In this document: one piece after another, positions 42,041-51,675 of the stretch
Numbering within the stretch: position 1 is the first letter of the stretch
Layout of the letters: every line of letters starts with the position of its first letter
NCBI RefSeq assembly: GCF_001641335.1
Contig: NZ_LVEM01000003.1
Coordinates: forward strand, 839,191-903,190
Length of the DNA: 64,000 nucleotides
Source of the DNA: Bradyrhizobium stylosanthis
GTDB taxonomy: Bacteria; Pseudomonadota; Alphaproteobacteria; Rhizobiales; Xanthobacteraceae
Direction of reading: 5' to 3'
Made by a program: the position numbers and the translations under genes
Notes under the pieces: model-generated
Told to the model about the DNA's origin: nothing
What the model saw: only the letters and a program-made list of their open reading frames with translations
The model's database searches: none

Positions 42041-45000
42041 TCACCTCCGCCCAAACGACGGCCGGCCAGGGAAAGCGGCACGCGCCTCATGCTCTTGCCT
42101 GAGCAGCTCTTTGGCTTCCATGAATTCTGGAAGATTTCGCTCAGCCTCGAATTCAGCAAGCACCGGAACGAGCACCCGGGGTATCGCAGCCGCCCGGCCA
42201 TTTGTGTCGTACAGGCGCGCAAGTTCAAGCGCGCTGCGCAGCTCGAAAGTCCTGGTTTGCTGGTGACGCGCGATGTCCAGCGCTCGCTTGAAGGCGTCTT
42301 CGGCACCGGACGCATTCGAAGGGTCATGGCGCGATAAAAGCCTGCCGCGGACACGATGCAGCTCGGCGTCAAGCCAATGCTGGCCGGATTGTGCCGTCCC
42401 GGCGATCAATTCGCCCAGGATGTCCAGCCCGGTTTCGACTTCGCCCAGTTCGGCATTCGCCATGGCGACTTGCATCCCCCAGAACGGTTCGCAGAGGCAG
42501 CAATCGTTCTCGTGCAGCATCGTCCAGCCGTGACGCATGTCCGCAAGTCCAGCCATCCGGTCGCCGGCACGCCATTTGGCCAGGCCATTCAGATAGGTGC
42601 CCGCGGCCACGTACAGCGGCATCGTGTGCTCGCGCGCAAGACCGAGCGCCAGGATCGTCTCCGTTTGCTGCAGCATGCCCCCGCATACCCCGTCGAACAC
42701 AGCGCGATGAACCAGCGCATTGGCCTGGGACAGCGCCCGCTTTTCTCCCGGAGCCCCCACCGCTTCCGCGGCAAGCCTGCGCGCACGAGCGGTGCTGCCG
42801 AGCGGCCAGAGCACCAGGGCAAGAAATCTCATGATCACGAACGGTAGATCCAGCGCCGAAGCCCTGAAGGTCGCGGGATCCGGTTCAGCACCATGGATCG
42901 ACAGCGCCTGCTCGAGATGCGTTCTCGCATTCAAGTAATCGCCCCCGAACCAGCAGGTGACGCCGCCCGTCCAATGGGCGACGACGGCGGCCACCGGCGA
43001 GTCCGGTCGCCGGTCCGCTGCGCTCCTGATGGCATCCGCCAGCTCCCGCATCGGAGCGAGTTCGCCGTGTGTCAGGCAGGCATTGAAGAGCCCTGAATGC
43101 ACCGGCGCAAGTTCAACGGGATCATCGATGTCGGCTGCGAACTGGCGCGCACGCGTCCATGCCGCGACCGTTTCGGGAGCGCTGTGGCCGAGGCTGCCCC
43201 TGAGTGCACGGCCGTATGCGATTTGAAGATGCAGCCTGCTCATCATCCGGCGGGGCTCGTCAGGCAATTGATCGGCGATCGCAATGGCCTTGCCGAGATG
43301 CGCGATGGCCTCGGAATAGGCCGAGCGTTTCAGCGCCTGCTGGCCTGCCTTGCGCCACCATTCGAGCGCGACCTCGCTCAGCCCCGCCTCGGTAAAGTGG
43401 TGCGCCAGAACTTCCGGCTCGGTCTCGGCGACGGCTGGAAACTTCTCGCGCAGGACCTCGCCAATTCGCGTGTGCAGCACCTGCCGCTTGCTCCTAAGCA
43501 GGCTCTCGTAGGCCGCTTCCTGAACGAGGGCGTGCTTGAAGCTATAATTTGCGTCGGGCGGAGCCCCAAGACGCAACAGCAGTTCGGCCTCCTCAAGCTG
43601 TCCCAGCGCAGCGGTCAGCGTCAGATCATCGCGTCCTGCCACGGTTTTCAGCAGCGCGTACGAGAAGTCGCGGCCGATGGCGGCGCCTATCTGCGCCACC
43701 TCCTTGACCGGCGCGAGCCGGTCGAGCCGCGCCATCAGCGAATCCTGCAGCGTCGCGGGAATGGCAAGCGGCGGGAGCGGACTATTCAGGCGATAGCGTC
43801 CGGCATCTTCGACCAGCAGCCCGGACTCCAGCACCATCTTGGTCAACTCCTCGACGAACAGAGGGATGCCGTCGGTCTTGTCGATGATCTGCTTCATCAT
43901 CTCGCGTGGCAGCTGGCGGCCGACGACCACCTGCTCGACCAGCGCGCGCGTGTCCTGCCGATCGAGCCGGTCGAGCCGTAACAGACTGACGTTGGCAAGG
44001 CCCGACCAGGACGGCTCGAACTCCGGCCGGGACGTCATGAGCACGAGTATCGGCAACCCCCTGATGCGATCGACCGCGAGATCGAACAGTTCAAGTGTGG
44101 TGGCATCGGCCCAATGCATGTCCTCGCAGATGACCAGCAGAGGCTGGTCTCGCGCCAATCCCTCGAGCTGATCGAGAAGGGCGGCAAATGTCTGTCTCCG
44201 CTGCTGCGCCGGGCTCAAGCCGAGAGGCGGGCAATGGTCGCCGGTGGGAATCGAAAGCAGGGCCGCAATGAGCGGTGTCGCTCGGGCGACCTGCTCGGTT
44301 CCCAGCGCCAGCATGGCCGCGAGCTTGTCGAGCTTTTGTTCCGGCGTGTCATGCGAACGAATTCCGGCGGCGCGCTCGAGCTGCGCGACAAAGGGATGAA
44401 GCGCACTGTTGGTGTGGTAAGGCGAGCACTGATATCGCACCCGGCGGTGCGTCCCCAACGAGGGGCTTTCGGACAGCGTTGCGACGATCCGCGACTTGCC
44501 GATACCCGCTTCGCCGGAAATCAGCACCATCTGGCCCTGGCCCTGCCATGCCTCCCGCTGGCGCGAGAGAATGAATTCGATCTCGTCCTTGCGGCCGACA
44601 AAGCCGATCGAGCGCGCGGCACGGACCGCCTCGAAGCGACTCTCCGATGCGGTCGCTCCTTCCACCGCCCAGACCGCGATCGGCTCGCCTATCCCCTTGA
44701 CCTCGCGGCGGCCGAGATTGCGAAAGGTGAAGAGATCGCCAAGCAGCCGGCGCGTCGATGAAGCGACAACGACCGCCCCAGGCTCCGCCAGGCTCTGAAG
44801 CCGGGCAGCGAGGTTCGGCGTGTCGCCGACGGTTGCATGCTCCTCCGATGCGTCTCCGCTGATGAGGTCGCCGACCACCACGAGCCCGGTCGCGATCGCG
44901 ATCCGCAGTTCAACCCGTTCGCCGGCGCCTGTCTTGAGCTGGCGAATCGCGGCGACGATATCGAGGCCCGCTCGCACTGCGCGCTCCGCATCATCTTCGT

Positions 45001-45415
45001 GAGCGCGCGGATAGCCGAAATAGACGAGTATTCCGTCACCGACGAACCTGGCTATCCTGCCGTCGTAAGCGGCAATGACACGCGCACACGCGGCGCGGTA
45101 GGCGCGGATCACCTCCCACAGATCCTCGGGATCGAGACGCGCCGAGAGCGCAGTCGAGCCGACCAGATCGCAAAACATCACGGTGAGGTGACGCCGCTCG
45201 GCGTCATGAGCAGGAGCCGGCGACGCGATCAAGGCGGCCGGATCGAGCTCGGCAATGGCCCGCAGCATCTTGCGGCGATGACCGAGCAGGACTCCGAGCT
45301 TGTCGAAGTCCTCGTCCATCAGTTCGGGGAGGATGCCCACATCGATCCCATTTTGGGCAAAACGCTCAGCGTATTGCCCAAGCCCCAGTTTCTCGAGCCA
45401 CTCCGCAATCTGCAT
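42041..45415 (-). CDS. SAM domain, class III cyclase and AAA/NB-ARC-type ATPase regulator with TPR-like C-terminus
   Basis: The 1124-residue protein has four parts. A SAM-type helical domain comes first (WLEKLGLGQYAERF, FDKLGVLLGHRRKML). A class III nucleotidyl cyclase domain spans 74-255, with metal-binding Asp83 (FCDLVGST) and Asp127 (VGDGILVYFG). A STAND-like ATPase begins with Walker A GEAGIGKS at 301-308 and has Walker B LLVICEDMHWAD. The remaining C-terminal ~500 residues are helical and TPR-like. It may make cAMP on sensing a partner; the signal is unknown. The ATG at 45415 follows GGGAG. Confidence 0.9.
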   Translation of the reverse strand: MQIAEWLEKLGLGQYAERFAQNGIDVGILPELMDEDFDKLGVLLGHRRKMLRAIAELDPAALIASPAPAHDAERRHLTVMFCDLVGSTALSARLDPEDLWEVIRAYRAACARVIAAYDGRIARFVGDGILVYFGYPRAHEDDAERAVRAGLDIVAAIRQLKTGAGERVELRIAIATGLVVVGDLISGDASEEHATVGDTPNLAARLQSLAEPGAVVVASSTRRLLGDLFTFRNLGRREVKGIGEPIAVWAVEGATASESRFEAVRAARSIGFVGRKDEIEFILSRQREAWQGQGQMVLISGEAGIGKSRIVATLSESPSLGTHRRVRYQCSPYHTNSALHPFVAQLERAAGIRSHDTPEQKLDKLAAMLALGTEQVARATPLIAALLSIPTGDHCPPLGLSPAQQRRQTFAALLDQLEGLARDQPLLVICEDMHWADATTLELFDLAVDRIRGLPILVLMTSRPEFEPSWSGLANVSLLRLDRLDRQDTRALVEQVVVGRQLPREMMKQIIDKTDGIPLFVEELTKMVLESGLLVEDAGRYRLNSPLPPLAIPATLQDSLMARLDRLAPVKEVAQIGAAIGRDFSYALLKTVAGRDDLTLTAALGQLEEAELLLRLGAPPDANYSFKHALVQEAAYESLLRSKRQVLHTRIGEVLREKFPAVAETEPEVLAHHFTEAGLSEVALEWWRKAGQQALKRSAYSEAIAHLGKAIAIADQLPDEPRRMMSRLHLQIAYGRALRGSLGHSAPETVAAWTRARQFAADIDDPVELAPVHSGLFNACLTHGELAPMRELADAIRSAADRRPDSPVAAVVAHWTGGVTCWFGGDYLNARTHLEQALSIHGAEPDPATFRASALDLPFVIMRFLALVLWPLGSTARARRLAAEAVGAPGEKRALSQANALVHRAVFDGVCGGMLQQTETILALGLAREHTMPLYVAAGTYLNGLAKWRAGDRMAGLADMRHGWTMLHENDCCLCEPFWGMQVAMANAELGEVETGLDILGELIAGTAQSGQHWLDAELHRVRGRLLSRHDPSNASGAEDAFKRALDIARHQQTRTFELRSALELARLYDTNGRAAAIPRVLVPVLAEFEAERNLPEFMEAKELLRQEHEARAAFPGRPSFGRR

Positions 45416-45721
45416 GGCTCCCACCGATGTTGTGGCTGGCGGTTAGCAGAATTTTGGACCACGGCCGCAAGGGGAGAATATCCCAACGTCACCATGATGG
45501 CACGTCTTGTTTGTGGACGACTTGGCTGCTCAGGCCAATACGCTTCGGAGCGGAAAGTCATTCGATGCTCGTCTGCGCTACCAAAAATCGTCTGCAGGCA
45601 GCGTTGAACGACAGAGGTTGCTACGAGCCGTCAACCACCCGCTCAGATCTGAAGCCGAATCCGGCATCGAGCTTGTGCCCACCACACGACACCGGACGGC
45701 TTTCCCTGAGCACAGCCGTCC
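45416..45721. other. Non-coding gap
   Basis: These 306 bases between the cyclase gene start and the membrane-protein gene end contain no ORF I can support and no strong hairpin. Composition is AT-richer than the surroundings. Confidence 0.4.
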
Positions 45722-46237
45722 TCACTCCTTGTCCATGGGCACGTCGTAGCCGCGCGCCATCACGCCCGCCGCAACTTGAAGCGAAGAGCCGACCATCCAA
45801 CAGCCGGCAACAAAGACTATCAGGCCATCGGGAAGGCTTTGATCAAGGACAAGAATGCTGACGGACAGAGCTGCTGCAATCGCCGCGCCGAACGTTCCGC
45901 CCGCACTCATGATCTCGATCGCCTCGGATCCATTGTATTCCTCCGGGACGTTCGAAATCGACCTGCGGGCGACAGCGCGGGACAGGTCAATTCCAACATA
46001 GAAGCTGACAGCTCCATAGAGCATCGTGAGCAGCACGATCCAGCCACTTTCAAGAAGCCCGTCTTTCTGACGTACCAGGGTCGCCCCCACATAGAGGCCG
46101 CAAGTGGCTCCAATGGCTGCGAGCCCAATTCTTTCAAGAAGATGGGCCGACTTGATAAGACTGGAACGAGCGATCCGAAAATTGCCGACCTGCCTCGTCT
46201 CGGAAAATGAGCTTGAAATTTCATTGCTTGTCTTCAT
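45722..46237 (-). CDS. Multi-pass membrane protein of unknown function
   Basis: The 171-residue protein has four predicted transmembrane segments (IGLAAIGATCGLYVGATL, GWIVLLTMLYGAVSFYVGI, GGTFGAAIAAALSVSILVL, GLIVFVAGCWMVGSSLQVAAGV). A polar N-terminus holds the start MKTSNEISSSFSET. The ATG at 46237 has AAGGAG at a suitable distance. Composition is lower in GC than its neighbours, consistent with acquired DNA. No family was recognised. Confidence 0.7.
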   Translation of the reverse strand: MKTSNEISSSFSETRQVGNFRIARSSLIKSAHLLERIGLAAIGATCGLYVGATLVRQKDGLLESGWIVLLTMLYGAVSFYVGIDLSRAVARRSISNVPEEYNGSEAIEIMSAGGTFGAAIAAALSVSILVLDQSLPDGLIVFVAGCWMVGSSLQVAAGVMARGYDVPMDKE

Positions 46238-46609
46238 TGGAGGGCTCCTTGGTAAGTAGCAGCCTACCGGCCGACCCGAATAGGAGCTGCGTGAACGCGT
46301 TTCCCGATTGCCCTGGATTCCAATTTTTGAAAGATCGCTGAGTGATGGGACCGGCTCCCTCGTGAACACGACGAGGGCCAATCCAAAGCTGCGAGCACAT
46401 GGCATCGCAGGCATTGCATCTCACCCACATTTGCCAGCCTGGCTCCGGGTGAGGCAATTTCTTGCGGATGTGATAGCTCGAAAGGAGAGTGACCAAATAT
46501 GAGACGGTTCACATACCCGAAGCTCCCTGTCGCTTCCCGCCAGTCACAATTTCAGGAGGACAGGCTGCACGGTCGCGCACTCACAGGTCGCACGAGCTGA
46601 AAGGCACCC
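46238..46609. other. Gap with one candidate small ORF
   Basis: No large gene is supported in these 372 bases. A 33-codon ORF at 46499-46600 on the plus strand has a good AAAGGAGAG before its ATG and may be a small protein. I rate it as unproven. Confidence 0.3.
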
Positions 46610-48484
46610 TCAGTTATTGGCCGACCACTCCTCGCCCCAAACCTGCACGACGTGGCCCGGCGAGACCTCGCGATATTGCCGCACCGGCGGCTGGTAATCC
46701 GGCGCGCGCACCGGGCTTCTGATCTCGTCGTTCGCGGCTTCGCGCCTGGTGCCGCGGCGCAACGGGTCCGGCACCGGCACGGCGGCCATCAGCTTCTTCG
46801 TATAGGGATGCTGCGGATTGCCGAACACGGATGCGCGCGGGCCGATCTCGACGATCTCGCCGAGATACATCACCGCGACGCGATGGCTCATGCGCTCGAC
46901 CACCGCGATGTCGTGGGAGATGAAGAGGTAGGCGAGGCCCATGCTGGCCTGGAGGTCGAGCATCAGGTTCACGACCTGCGCCTTGACCGAGACGTCGAGC
47001 GCGGAAACCGCCTCGTCCGCGACGATCAGCTTCGGCCCGAGCGCCAGAGCGCGCGCGATGCAGATGCGCTGGCGCTGGCCGCCGGAGAATTCATGCGGGA
47101 AACGCGCGGCCATGTCGGCGGTGAGGCCGACGCGGACGAGCAGGTCGGCAACCTTGTCGCGCGCCTGCGAGGCCGTGGCGAGGCCGTTGGCCAGCAAGGG
47201 CGCTGCGATCGCCGCTCCCACCGACATGCGGGGATTGAGGCTCGCGAACGGATCCTGAAACACGATCTGCATGTGCTTGCGGAAGTCGCGCAAGGTGCGG
47301 CCGTTCATCGCCAGCACATCCTGGCCGTCGATCAGGACGGTGCCGGCGTCCGGCTCCGTCAACTTGAGGATGGAACGGCCCGTGGTGGACTTGCCGCAGC
47401 CGGACTCGCCGACCAGCGCCAGCGTCTCCCCGGCGCGCAAGGTGAAGGAGACGTTCTCGACCGCATGCACGCGGCCCGAGACCTTGCCGAACAGGCCCGA
47501 GCGGATCGGAAAGCGCGTGGTGAGGCCGGCGACTTCGAGCAGCGGCCGCTCGGCCGTCGAGACCGTGTCCGGCGTCTCCGCCGGCTCGTCCGAAGTGCCC
47601 GTCACCTTGTCGACGATCGGAAACCGCATCGGCCGCGCGCGTCCGTCCATCGAGCCGAGGCGCGGCACGGCGGCGAGCAGTGCGCGCGTGTAGTTGTGCG
47701 CGGGCGCGGCGAAGATGCGCGCGGTCGCATCCGTCTCCACCGCCTGCCCGCCATACATGACCACGGTGCGGTCAGCGATCTCGGCGACCACGCCCATGTC
47801 GTGGGTGATGAAGAGGATCGACATCCCCTCCTCCCGCTGCAGCTCCTTCAGGAGCTCCAGGATCTGGGCCTGGATGGTGACGTCGAGCGCGGTGGTCGGC
47901 TCGTCCGCGATCAGGAGTTTTGGTTTGCAGGCCAGCGCCATCGCGATCATGACGCGCTGGCGCATGCCGCCGGAAAAACGATGCGGATGCTCGTGAAAGC
48001 GCGCTTTCGCCGCGGGGATACGGACGCGGTCGAGCAGCCGGATGGTCTCGGCCTCCGCCGCCGCGCGTGACAGGCCGCGATGCTGGATCAGCGCCTCCGC
48101 GATCTGGAAGCCGATGGTGAGCACCGGATTGAGGCTCGTCATCGGCTCCTGGAAGATCATGGCGACGTCGTTGCCGCGGATGTCCTTCATGTCGGCTTCG
48201 GGCAACGCGAGAAGTTCGCGGCCGGCGAGCATGACGCGGCCCTCGATGCGGCCGCTCTCCTTCGGGATCAGCCGCATGATCGACAACGCGGTGACGCTCT
48301 TGCCCGAACCGGACTCGCCGACGATGGCAACGGTCTCCCTGGGGGCGATGTCGAAGGACACGTTGCGGACGACGGGGATCCATTCCCGCTCGCGGATGAA
48401 CGACGTGGTCAGCCCGGAGACAGACAGCACGGGGGACTGCGTGTCGGCGATCACCTGATTAATCCCGCTGATGCCCATGCTCAT
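46610..48484 (-). CDS. ABC transporter ATP-binding protein, fused double ATPase (peptide/opine family)
   Basis: The 624-residue protein fuses two OppD/DppF-type ATPase domains. It has Walker A GESGSGKS (56-63) and GESGCGKS near 364, signatures FSGGMRQRVMIA and FSGGQRQRICIA, and an oligopeptide-transporter C-terminal helix after each. It energises the permeases encoded upstream in the same operon. The previous gene's stop is 9 bases upstream, so it is the last gene of the six-gene unit. Confidence 0.93.
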   Translation of the reverse strand: MSMGISGINQVIADTQSPVLSVSGLTTSFIREREWIPVVRNVSFDIAPRETVAIVGESGSGKSVTALSIMRLIPKESGRIEGRVMLAGRELLALPEADMKDIRGNDVAMIFQEPMTSLNPVLTIGFQIAEALIQHRGLSRAAAEAETIRLLDRVRIPAAKARFHEHPHRFSGGMRQRVMIAMALACKPKLLIADEPTTALDVTIQAQILELLKELQREEGMSILFITHDMGVVAEIADRTVVMYGGQAVETDATARIFAAPAHNYTRALLAAVPRLGSMDGRARPMRFPIVDKVTGTSDEPAETPDTVSTAERPLLEVAGLTTRFPIRSGLFGKVSGRVHAVENVSFTLRAGETLALVGESGCGKSTTGRSILKLTEPDAGTVLIDGQDVLAMNGRTLRDFRKHMQIVFQDPFASLNPRMSVGAAIAAPLLANGLATASQARDKVADLLVRVGLTADMAARFPHEFSGGQRQRICIARALALGPKLIVADEAVSALDVSVKAQVVNLMLDLQASMGLAYLFISHDIAVVERMSHRVAVMYLGEIVEIGPRASVFGNPQHPYTKKLMAAVPVPDPLRRGTRREAANDEIRSPVRAPDYQPPVRQYREVSPGHVVQVWGEEWSANN

Positions 48485-48493
48485 GCGACTGTC

Positions 48494-49420
48494 CTAATAC
48501 CCGCGCGTGCGATCGACGAGACCCGGCAGTTCCTCGCCGCGACGATGCCGCGCGATGACGTCGAGCACGTAGTCGACCGCGGTATCGGGCGTGGTCATGC
48601 TGGCATTGTGAGGCGTCAGCAGGATGCGCGGATGGCTCCAGAACGGGTGACCCGCCGGCAGCGGCTCGGGATCGGTGACGTCGAGCACCGCGCCCGACAA
48701 CGTGCCGCCATCGAGCGCCGCCAGGAAATCGGCCTCGATGAGATGCGGGCCGCGGCCGACATTGACGAGCCCCGCACCGTGCGGCAGGCGCTTGAACAGA
48801 TCGGCATTGAGGATGCCGCGGGTCTCGTCGGTGAGCGGCAACAGGCAGACGAGAATATCGGTCTGCGCGAGGAATTCGGTCAGCGCCGCGGCGCCGGAAT
48901 AGCAGGTGACGCCGTCGATCTCGCGCGGCGAGCGATTCCAGCCGAGAAGCGGAAAGCCGAACGCCGTGAGGCGCTCGAGCACGGCCTGGCCGAGCTGGCC
49001 AAGCCCCATCACGCCGACGCGGCGGCGCTTTGCCGGCGTGATCCGGATCTCGCGCCAGACCTGCGCTTTCTGCTGATTGATGAAGTGCAGGAGATCCCGA
49101 TGCAGGGCGAGCACGCTCATGGTGACGTACTCCACCATGGTCTCGGCGATGCCGGGCTCCAGCATGCGCAGCAGCGGTATGTGGACCGGGAGTTTCGAGG
49201 CGTCGAACTGATCGACGCCGGCGCCGACCGAGAACACCAGCTCGATGTTAGGGAAAGTCGTCGCGATGTCGTCGGGCGGCACCCAGGTCACGAGATAGCG
49301 CACGTCGGCGGGATCGCCGATGTCGGGCCAGAGCCGGAACGGCATGTCGGGCGCGCGCTCCGCGAAGAAGCGGGCCCACTCCTCGCCGCGCACCATGTTG
49401 GCCTTGTAGAGAACCGTCAT
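48494..49420 (-). CDS. 2-hydroxyacid dehydrogenase (GhrA-like)
   Basis: The 308-residue NAD(P)-dependent enzyme resembles glyoxylate/hydroxypyruvate reductase A: Rossmann motif GVMGLGQLG, catalytic Arg in NVGRGPH, Glu in DVTDPEPLP and His in LTPHNAS. It probably reduces a 2-oxo acid, perhaps produced by the neighbouring oxidase. It is tightly packed in the operon (7 bases after the oxidase gene, 9 bases before the ATPase gene). Confidence 0.88.
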   Translation of the reverse strand: MTVLYKANMVRGEEWARFFAERAPDMPFRLWPDIGDPADVRYLVTWVPPDDIATTFPNIELVFSVGAGVDQFDASKLPVHIPLLRMLEPGIAETMVEYVTMSVLALHRDLLHFINQQKAQVWREIRITPAKRRRVGVMGLGQLGQAVLERLTAFGFPLLGWNRSPREIDGVTCYSGAAALTEFLAQTDILVCLLPLTDETRGILNADLFKRLPHGAGLVNVGRGPHLIEADFLAALDGGTLSGAVLDVTDPEPLPAGHPFWSHPRILLTPHNASMTTPDTAVDYVLDVIARHRRGEELPGLVDRTRGY

Positions 49421-49427
49421 GTCGCCC

Positions 49428-50756
49428 TCAGAACGGGCTGACCGGCGCGAGGCGCCGGCCGTCGATCATGCGCTTGTGGCTGTAGGCGGCGGGATCGACC
49501 AGCGGCGTTGAGCCGGTGACGATGTCGGCGGCGAGCTTGCCGGCGGCAGGGCCGATGCCGAAGCCGTGGCCGGAGAAGCCGGTCGCGAGGAAGAAGCCCG
49601 GCAGCGCGTCGACCGGCGAGATCACCGGGATGGTATCGGGCGTGCAGTCGATCGTGCCGCCCCAGGCTTCCGCGATCTCGATGTCCTTCAACTCGGGGTT
49701 CGACTTGATCAGCGACGCCAGAGCCGCGTTGACCAGCGACATGTCGGGCGCGGGATCGCGCACGCGTTCGGTTTCGAACGGCGACGGCTTGTCGAAGCTC
49801 CAGCTCGTGCCGCGCATGAGCTGGTCGAAGAACGACTTGCCGAACGACAGCTTCAATCCGTTCTTGCGGTGCAGATAGGTCGGCCAGAACGTGCGCGCGT
49901 AACGGAACAGGTCGGGCGACAGCTCGACCGTGCCGCGGTTGCGCAGCGCGAGCGTAAAGCCGCCGTCGAGGCGGCGGCGGATGCAGTAGAAATCGGTGCC
50001 GAGCGCGCCCGAGGTGATCTCGGGTCCCGGCGTGGTCCGGCATGCCGTGGCGTTGACGAGGCCGATCGGCAGCTCGACGCCGTGACGGCGGCAGAACAGC
50101 GACGACCACGCCCCGCCCGACAGCAGCACGGCTTGCGTGCGAATGGTGCCCTTCTCGGTCACGACGGCACTGACCTTGCCACCAGTCGTCTCCAGCCCGC
50201 GCGCGGCGCAGCCCTGATGGATGGTCACACCATGCTTGCGCGCGGCGGTCGCAAGCGCGGGCACCGCCATCGACGGTTCGGCGCGGCCGTCGCTCGGCGT
50301 GTGCAGGCCGCCGACCCATTGCTCGGCATTGCCGGGCATGCGCTCGGCGACTTCGGCCGGCGTCAGCACGGTGGAGTGCACCTGCTGCTCGCGCGCAATC
50401 GCCGCCCAGCGCTCCCAGCCGGCGAGCTCGTCCTTGCTCTTGGTGAGGAACAGGACGCCGGTGCGACGGAAGCCGGCATCGACGCCGGCATCGTTCTGCA
50501 TGTCCTCCCACAGCCGCAGCGCCTCGCGCGCCAGCGGGATTTCCTCACGCGCGCGGCCCTGCTGGCGACACCAGCCCCAATTGCGGCTCGATTGCTCGCC
50601 GCCGACATGACCCTTCTCGACCAGCGCGACGGAAAGCCCCTTCTTGGCGAGATGATAGGCCGCGGAGACGCCGATGACGCCGCCGCCGATGACGACGACG
50701 TCCGCCTGCACCGGCAGGCGTTCGTCGCTGTTTATACGGGTGAGCGGCGGGGACAT
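49428..50756 (-). CDS. FAD-dependent oxidoreductase of the glycine/D-amino acid oxidase family
   Basis: The 442-residue flavoprotein starts with VVVIGGGVIGVSAAYHLAKKG, the FAD-binding GxGxxG. It continues with a DAO-type body (VGGEQSSRNWGWCRQQG, EAWGGTIDCTPDTIPVI) and the C-terminal ATGFSGHGFGIGPAAG. Such enzymes oxidise amines, D-amino acids or N-substituted amino acids. Because it is linked to a peptide-type importer, the imported substrate is probably what it oxidises. It lies 40 bases after the permease gene. Confidence 0.9.
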   Translation of the reverse strand: MSPPLTRINSDERLPVQADVVVIGGGVIGVSAAYHLAKKGLSVALVEKGHVGGEQSSRNWGWCRQQGRAREEIPLAREALRLWEDMQNDAGVDAGFRRTGVLFLTKSKDELAGWERWAAIAREQQVHSTVLTPAEVAERMPGNAEQWVGGLHTPSDGRAEPSMAVPALATAARKHGVTIHQGCAARGLETTGGKVSAVVTEKGTIRTQAVLLSGGAWSSLFCRRHGVELPIGLVNATACRTTPGPEITSGALGTDFYCIRRRLDGGFTLALRNRGTVELSPDLFRYARTFWPTYLHRKNGLKLSFGKSFFDQLMRGTSWSFDKPSPFETERVRDPAPDMSLVNAALASLIKSNPELKDIEIAEAWGGTIDCTPDTIPVISPVDALPGFFLATGFSGHGFGIGPAAGKLAADIVTGSTPLVDPAAYSHKRMIDGRRLAPVSPF

Positions 50757-50796
50757 GGGGCACTCCTGGGATTCAGTTCGAACGAAGCCTGGCTCG

Positions 50797-51672
50797 TCAT
50801 GGGATGTTCATCCGCGGGTCGAGCGCATCGCGCAGGCCGTCGCCGAGGAAGTTGAAGCTCGTCACCGCGAGCGTGATGGCGACGCCCGGCGCGATCGCGA
50901 GCCACGGCGCGCTGGTGAGATAGATCTGCGCATTGTTGAGCATGTTGCCCCAGCTCGCCGCCGGCGGCTGGATGCCGTAGCCGAGATAGCTGACATAGGA
51001 TTCGAGCAGGATCGCCTTGGCGACGTTCAGCGTCGCCGCCACCACGATCGGCGCGATCGCGTTGGGCACGAGCTCGCGGAACATGATGCGCAGGTTCGAC
51101 GAGCCGAAGGCGAGCGCGGCGACGGCGAATTCCCGTTCGCGCAACGAGCGCACCTGGGCCTCGACGACGCGGGCAACGCTCATCCAGGCGGTGGCCGCGA
51201 TCAGCACGGTGGTGGTGACGAGGCCGGGCTCGGTGAGCGCGGCGAGCGCCAGCAGCAGGAAGATGGTCGGAAAGCACAGCACGGCGTCGACGAGCCGCAT
51301 CAGCACCGCGCCGACGGCGCCGCCATAGAAGCCGGCAAAGGCGCCGACCACGATGCCGACCGCCATCGCGATCACCATGGCGACGATGCCGATCGAGAGC
51401 GAGATGCGCCCGCCCATCATCAGGCGCGCCAGCACGTCGCGGCCGAGCTCGTCGGTGCCGAGGATGTGCGCGCCGGACAGCGGCGGCGCGAACCGCTTCA
51501 TGATGTCGATATAGGTGTCGTCGAACGGCAGGAGGTAAGGACCGAGCGCCGAGCCGAGCACGAGGATGACGATGATCACCGCGCCCGCGAGCGCGAGGCG
51601 ATGCCGCCGAAAGCGCCGCCACGCGGCCTGGCCGGGCGCGAGCTGGACGGTGGAAAGAGCCGCGGTCGCCAT
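50797..51672 (-). CDS. ABC transporter permease (DppC/OppC family)
   Basis: The 291-residue permease has the N-terminal OppC-type segment with LALAGAVIIVILVLGSALGPYLLP and five or six further membrane spans. The EAA-loop region contains ALAFGSSNLRIMFRELVPN. It pairs with the permease encoded immediately upstream (3-base gap) to form the membrane pore of the importer. The start is ATG 51672. Confidence 0.92.
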   Translation of the reverse strand: MATAALSTVQLAPGQAAWRRFRRHRLALAGAVIIVILVLGSALGPYLLPFDDTYIDIMKRFAPPLSGAHILGTDELGRDVLARLMMGGRISLSIGIVAMVIAMAVGIVVGAFAGFYGGAVGAVLMRLVDAVLCFPTIFLLLALAALTEPGLVTTTVLIAATAWMSVARVVEAQVRSLREREFAVAALAFGSSNLRIMFRELVPNAIAPIVVAATLNVAKAILLESYVSYLGYGIQPPAASWGNMLNNAQIYLTSAPWLAIAPGVAITLAVTSFNFLGDGLRDALDPRMNIP

Positions 51673-51675
51673 CGC

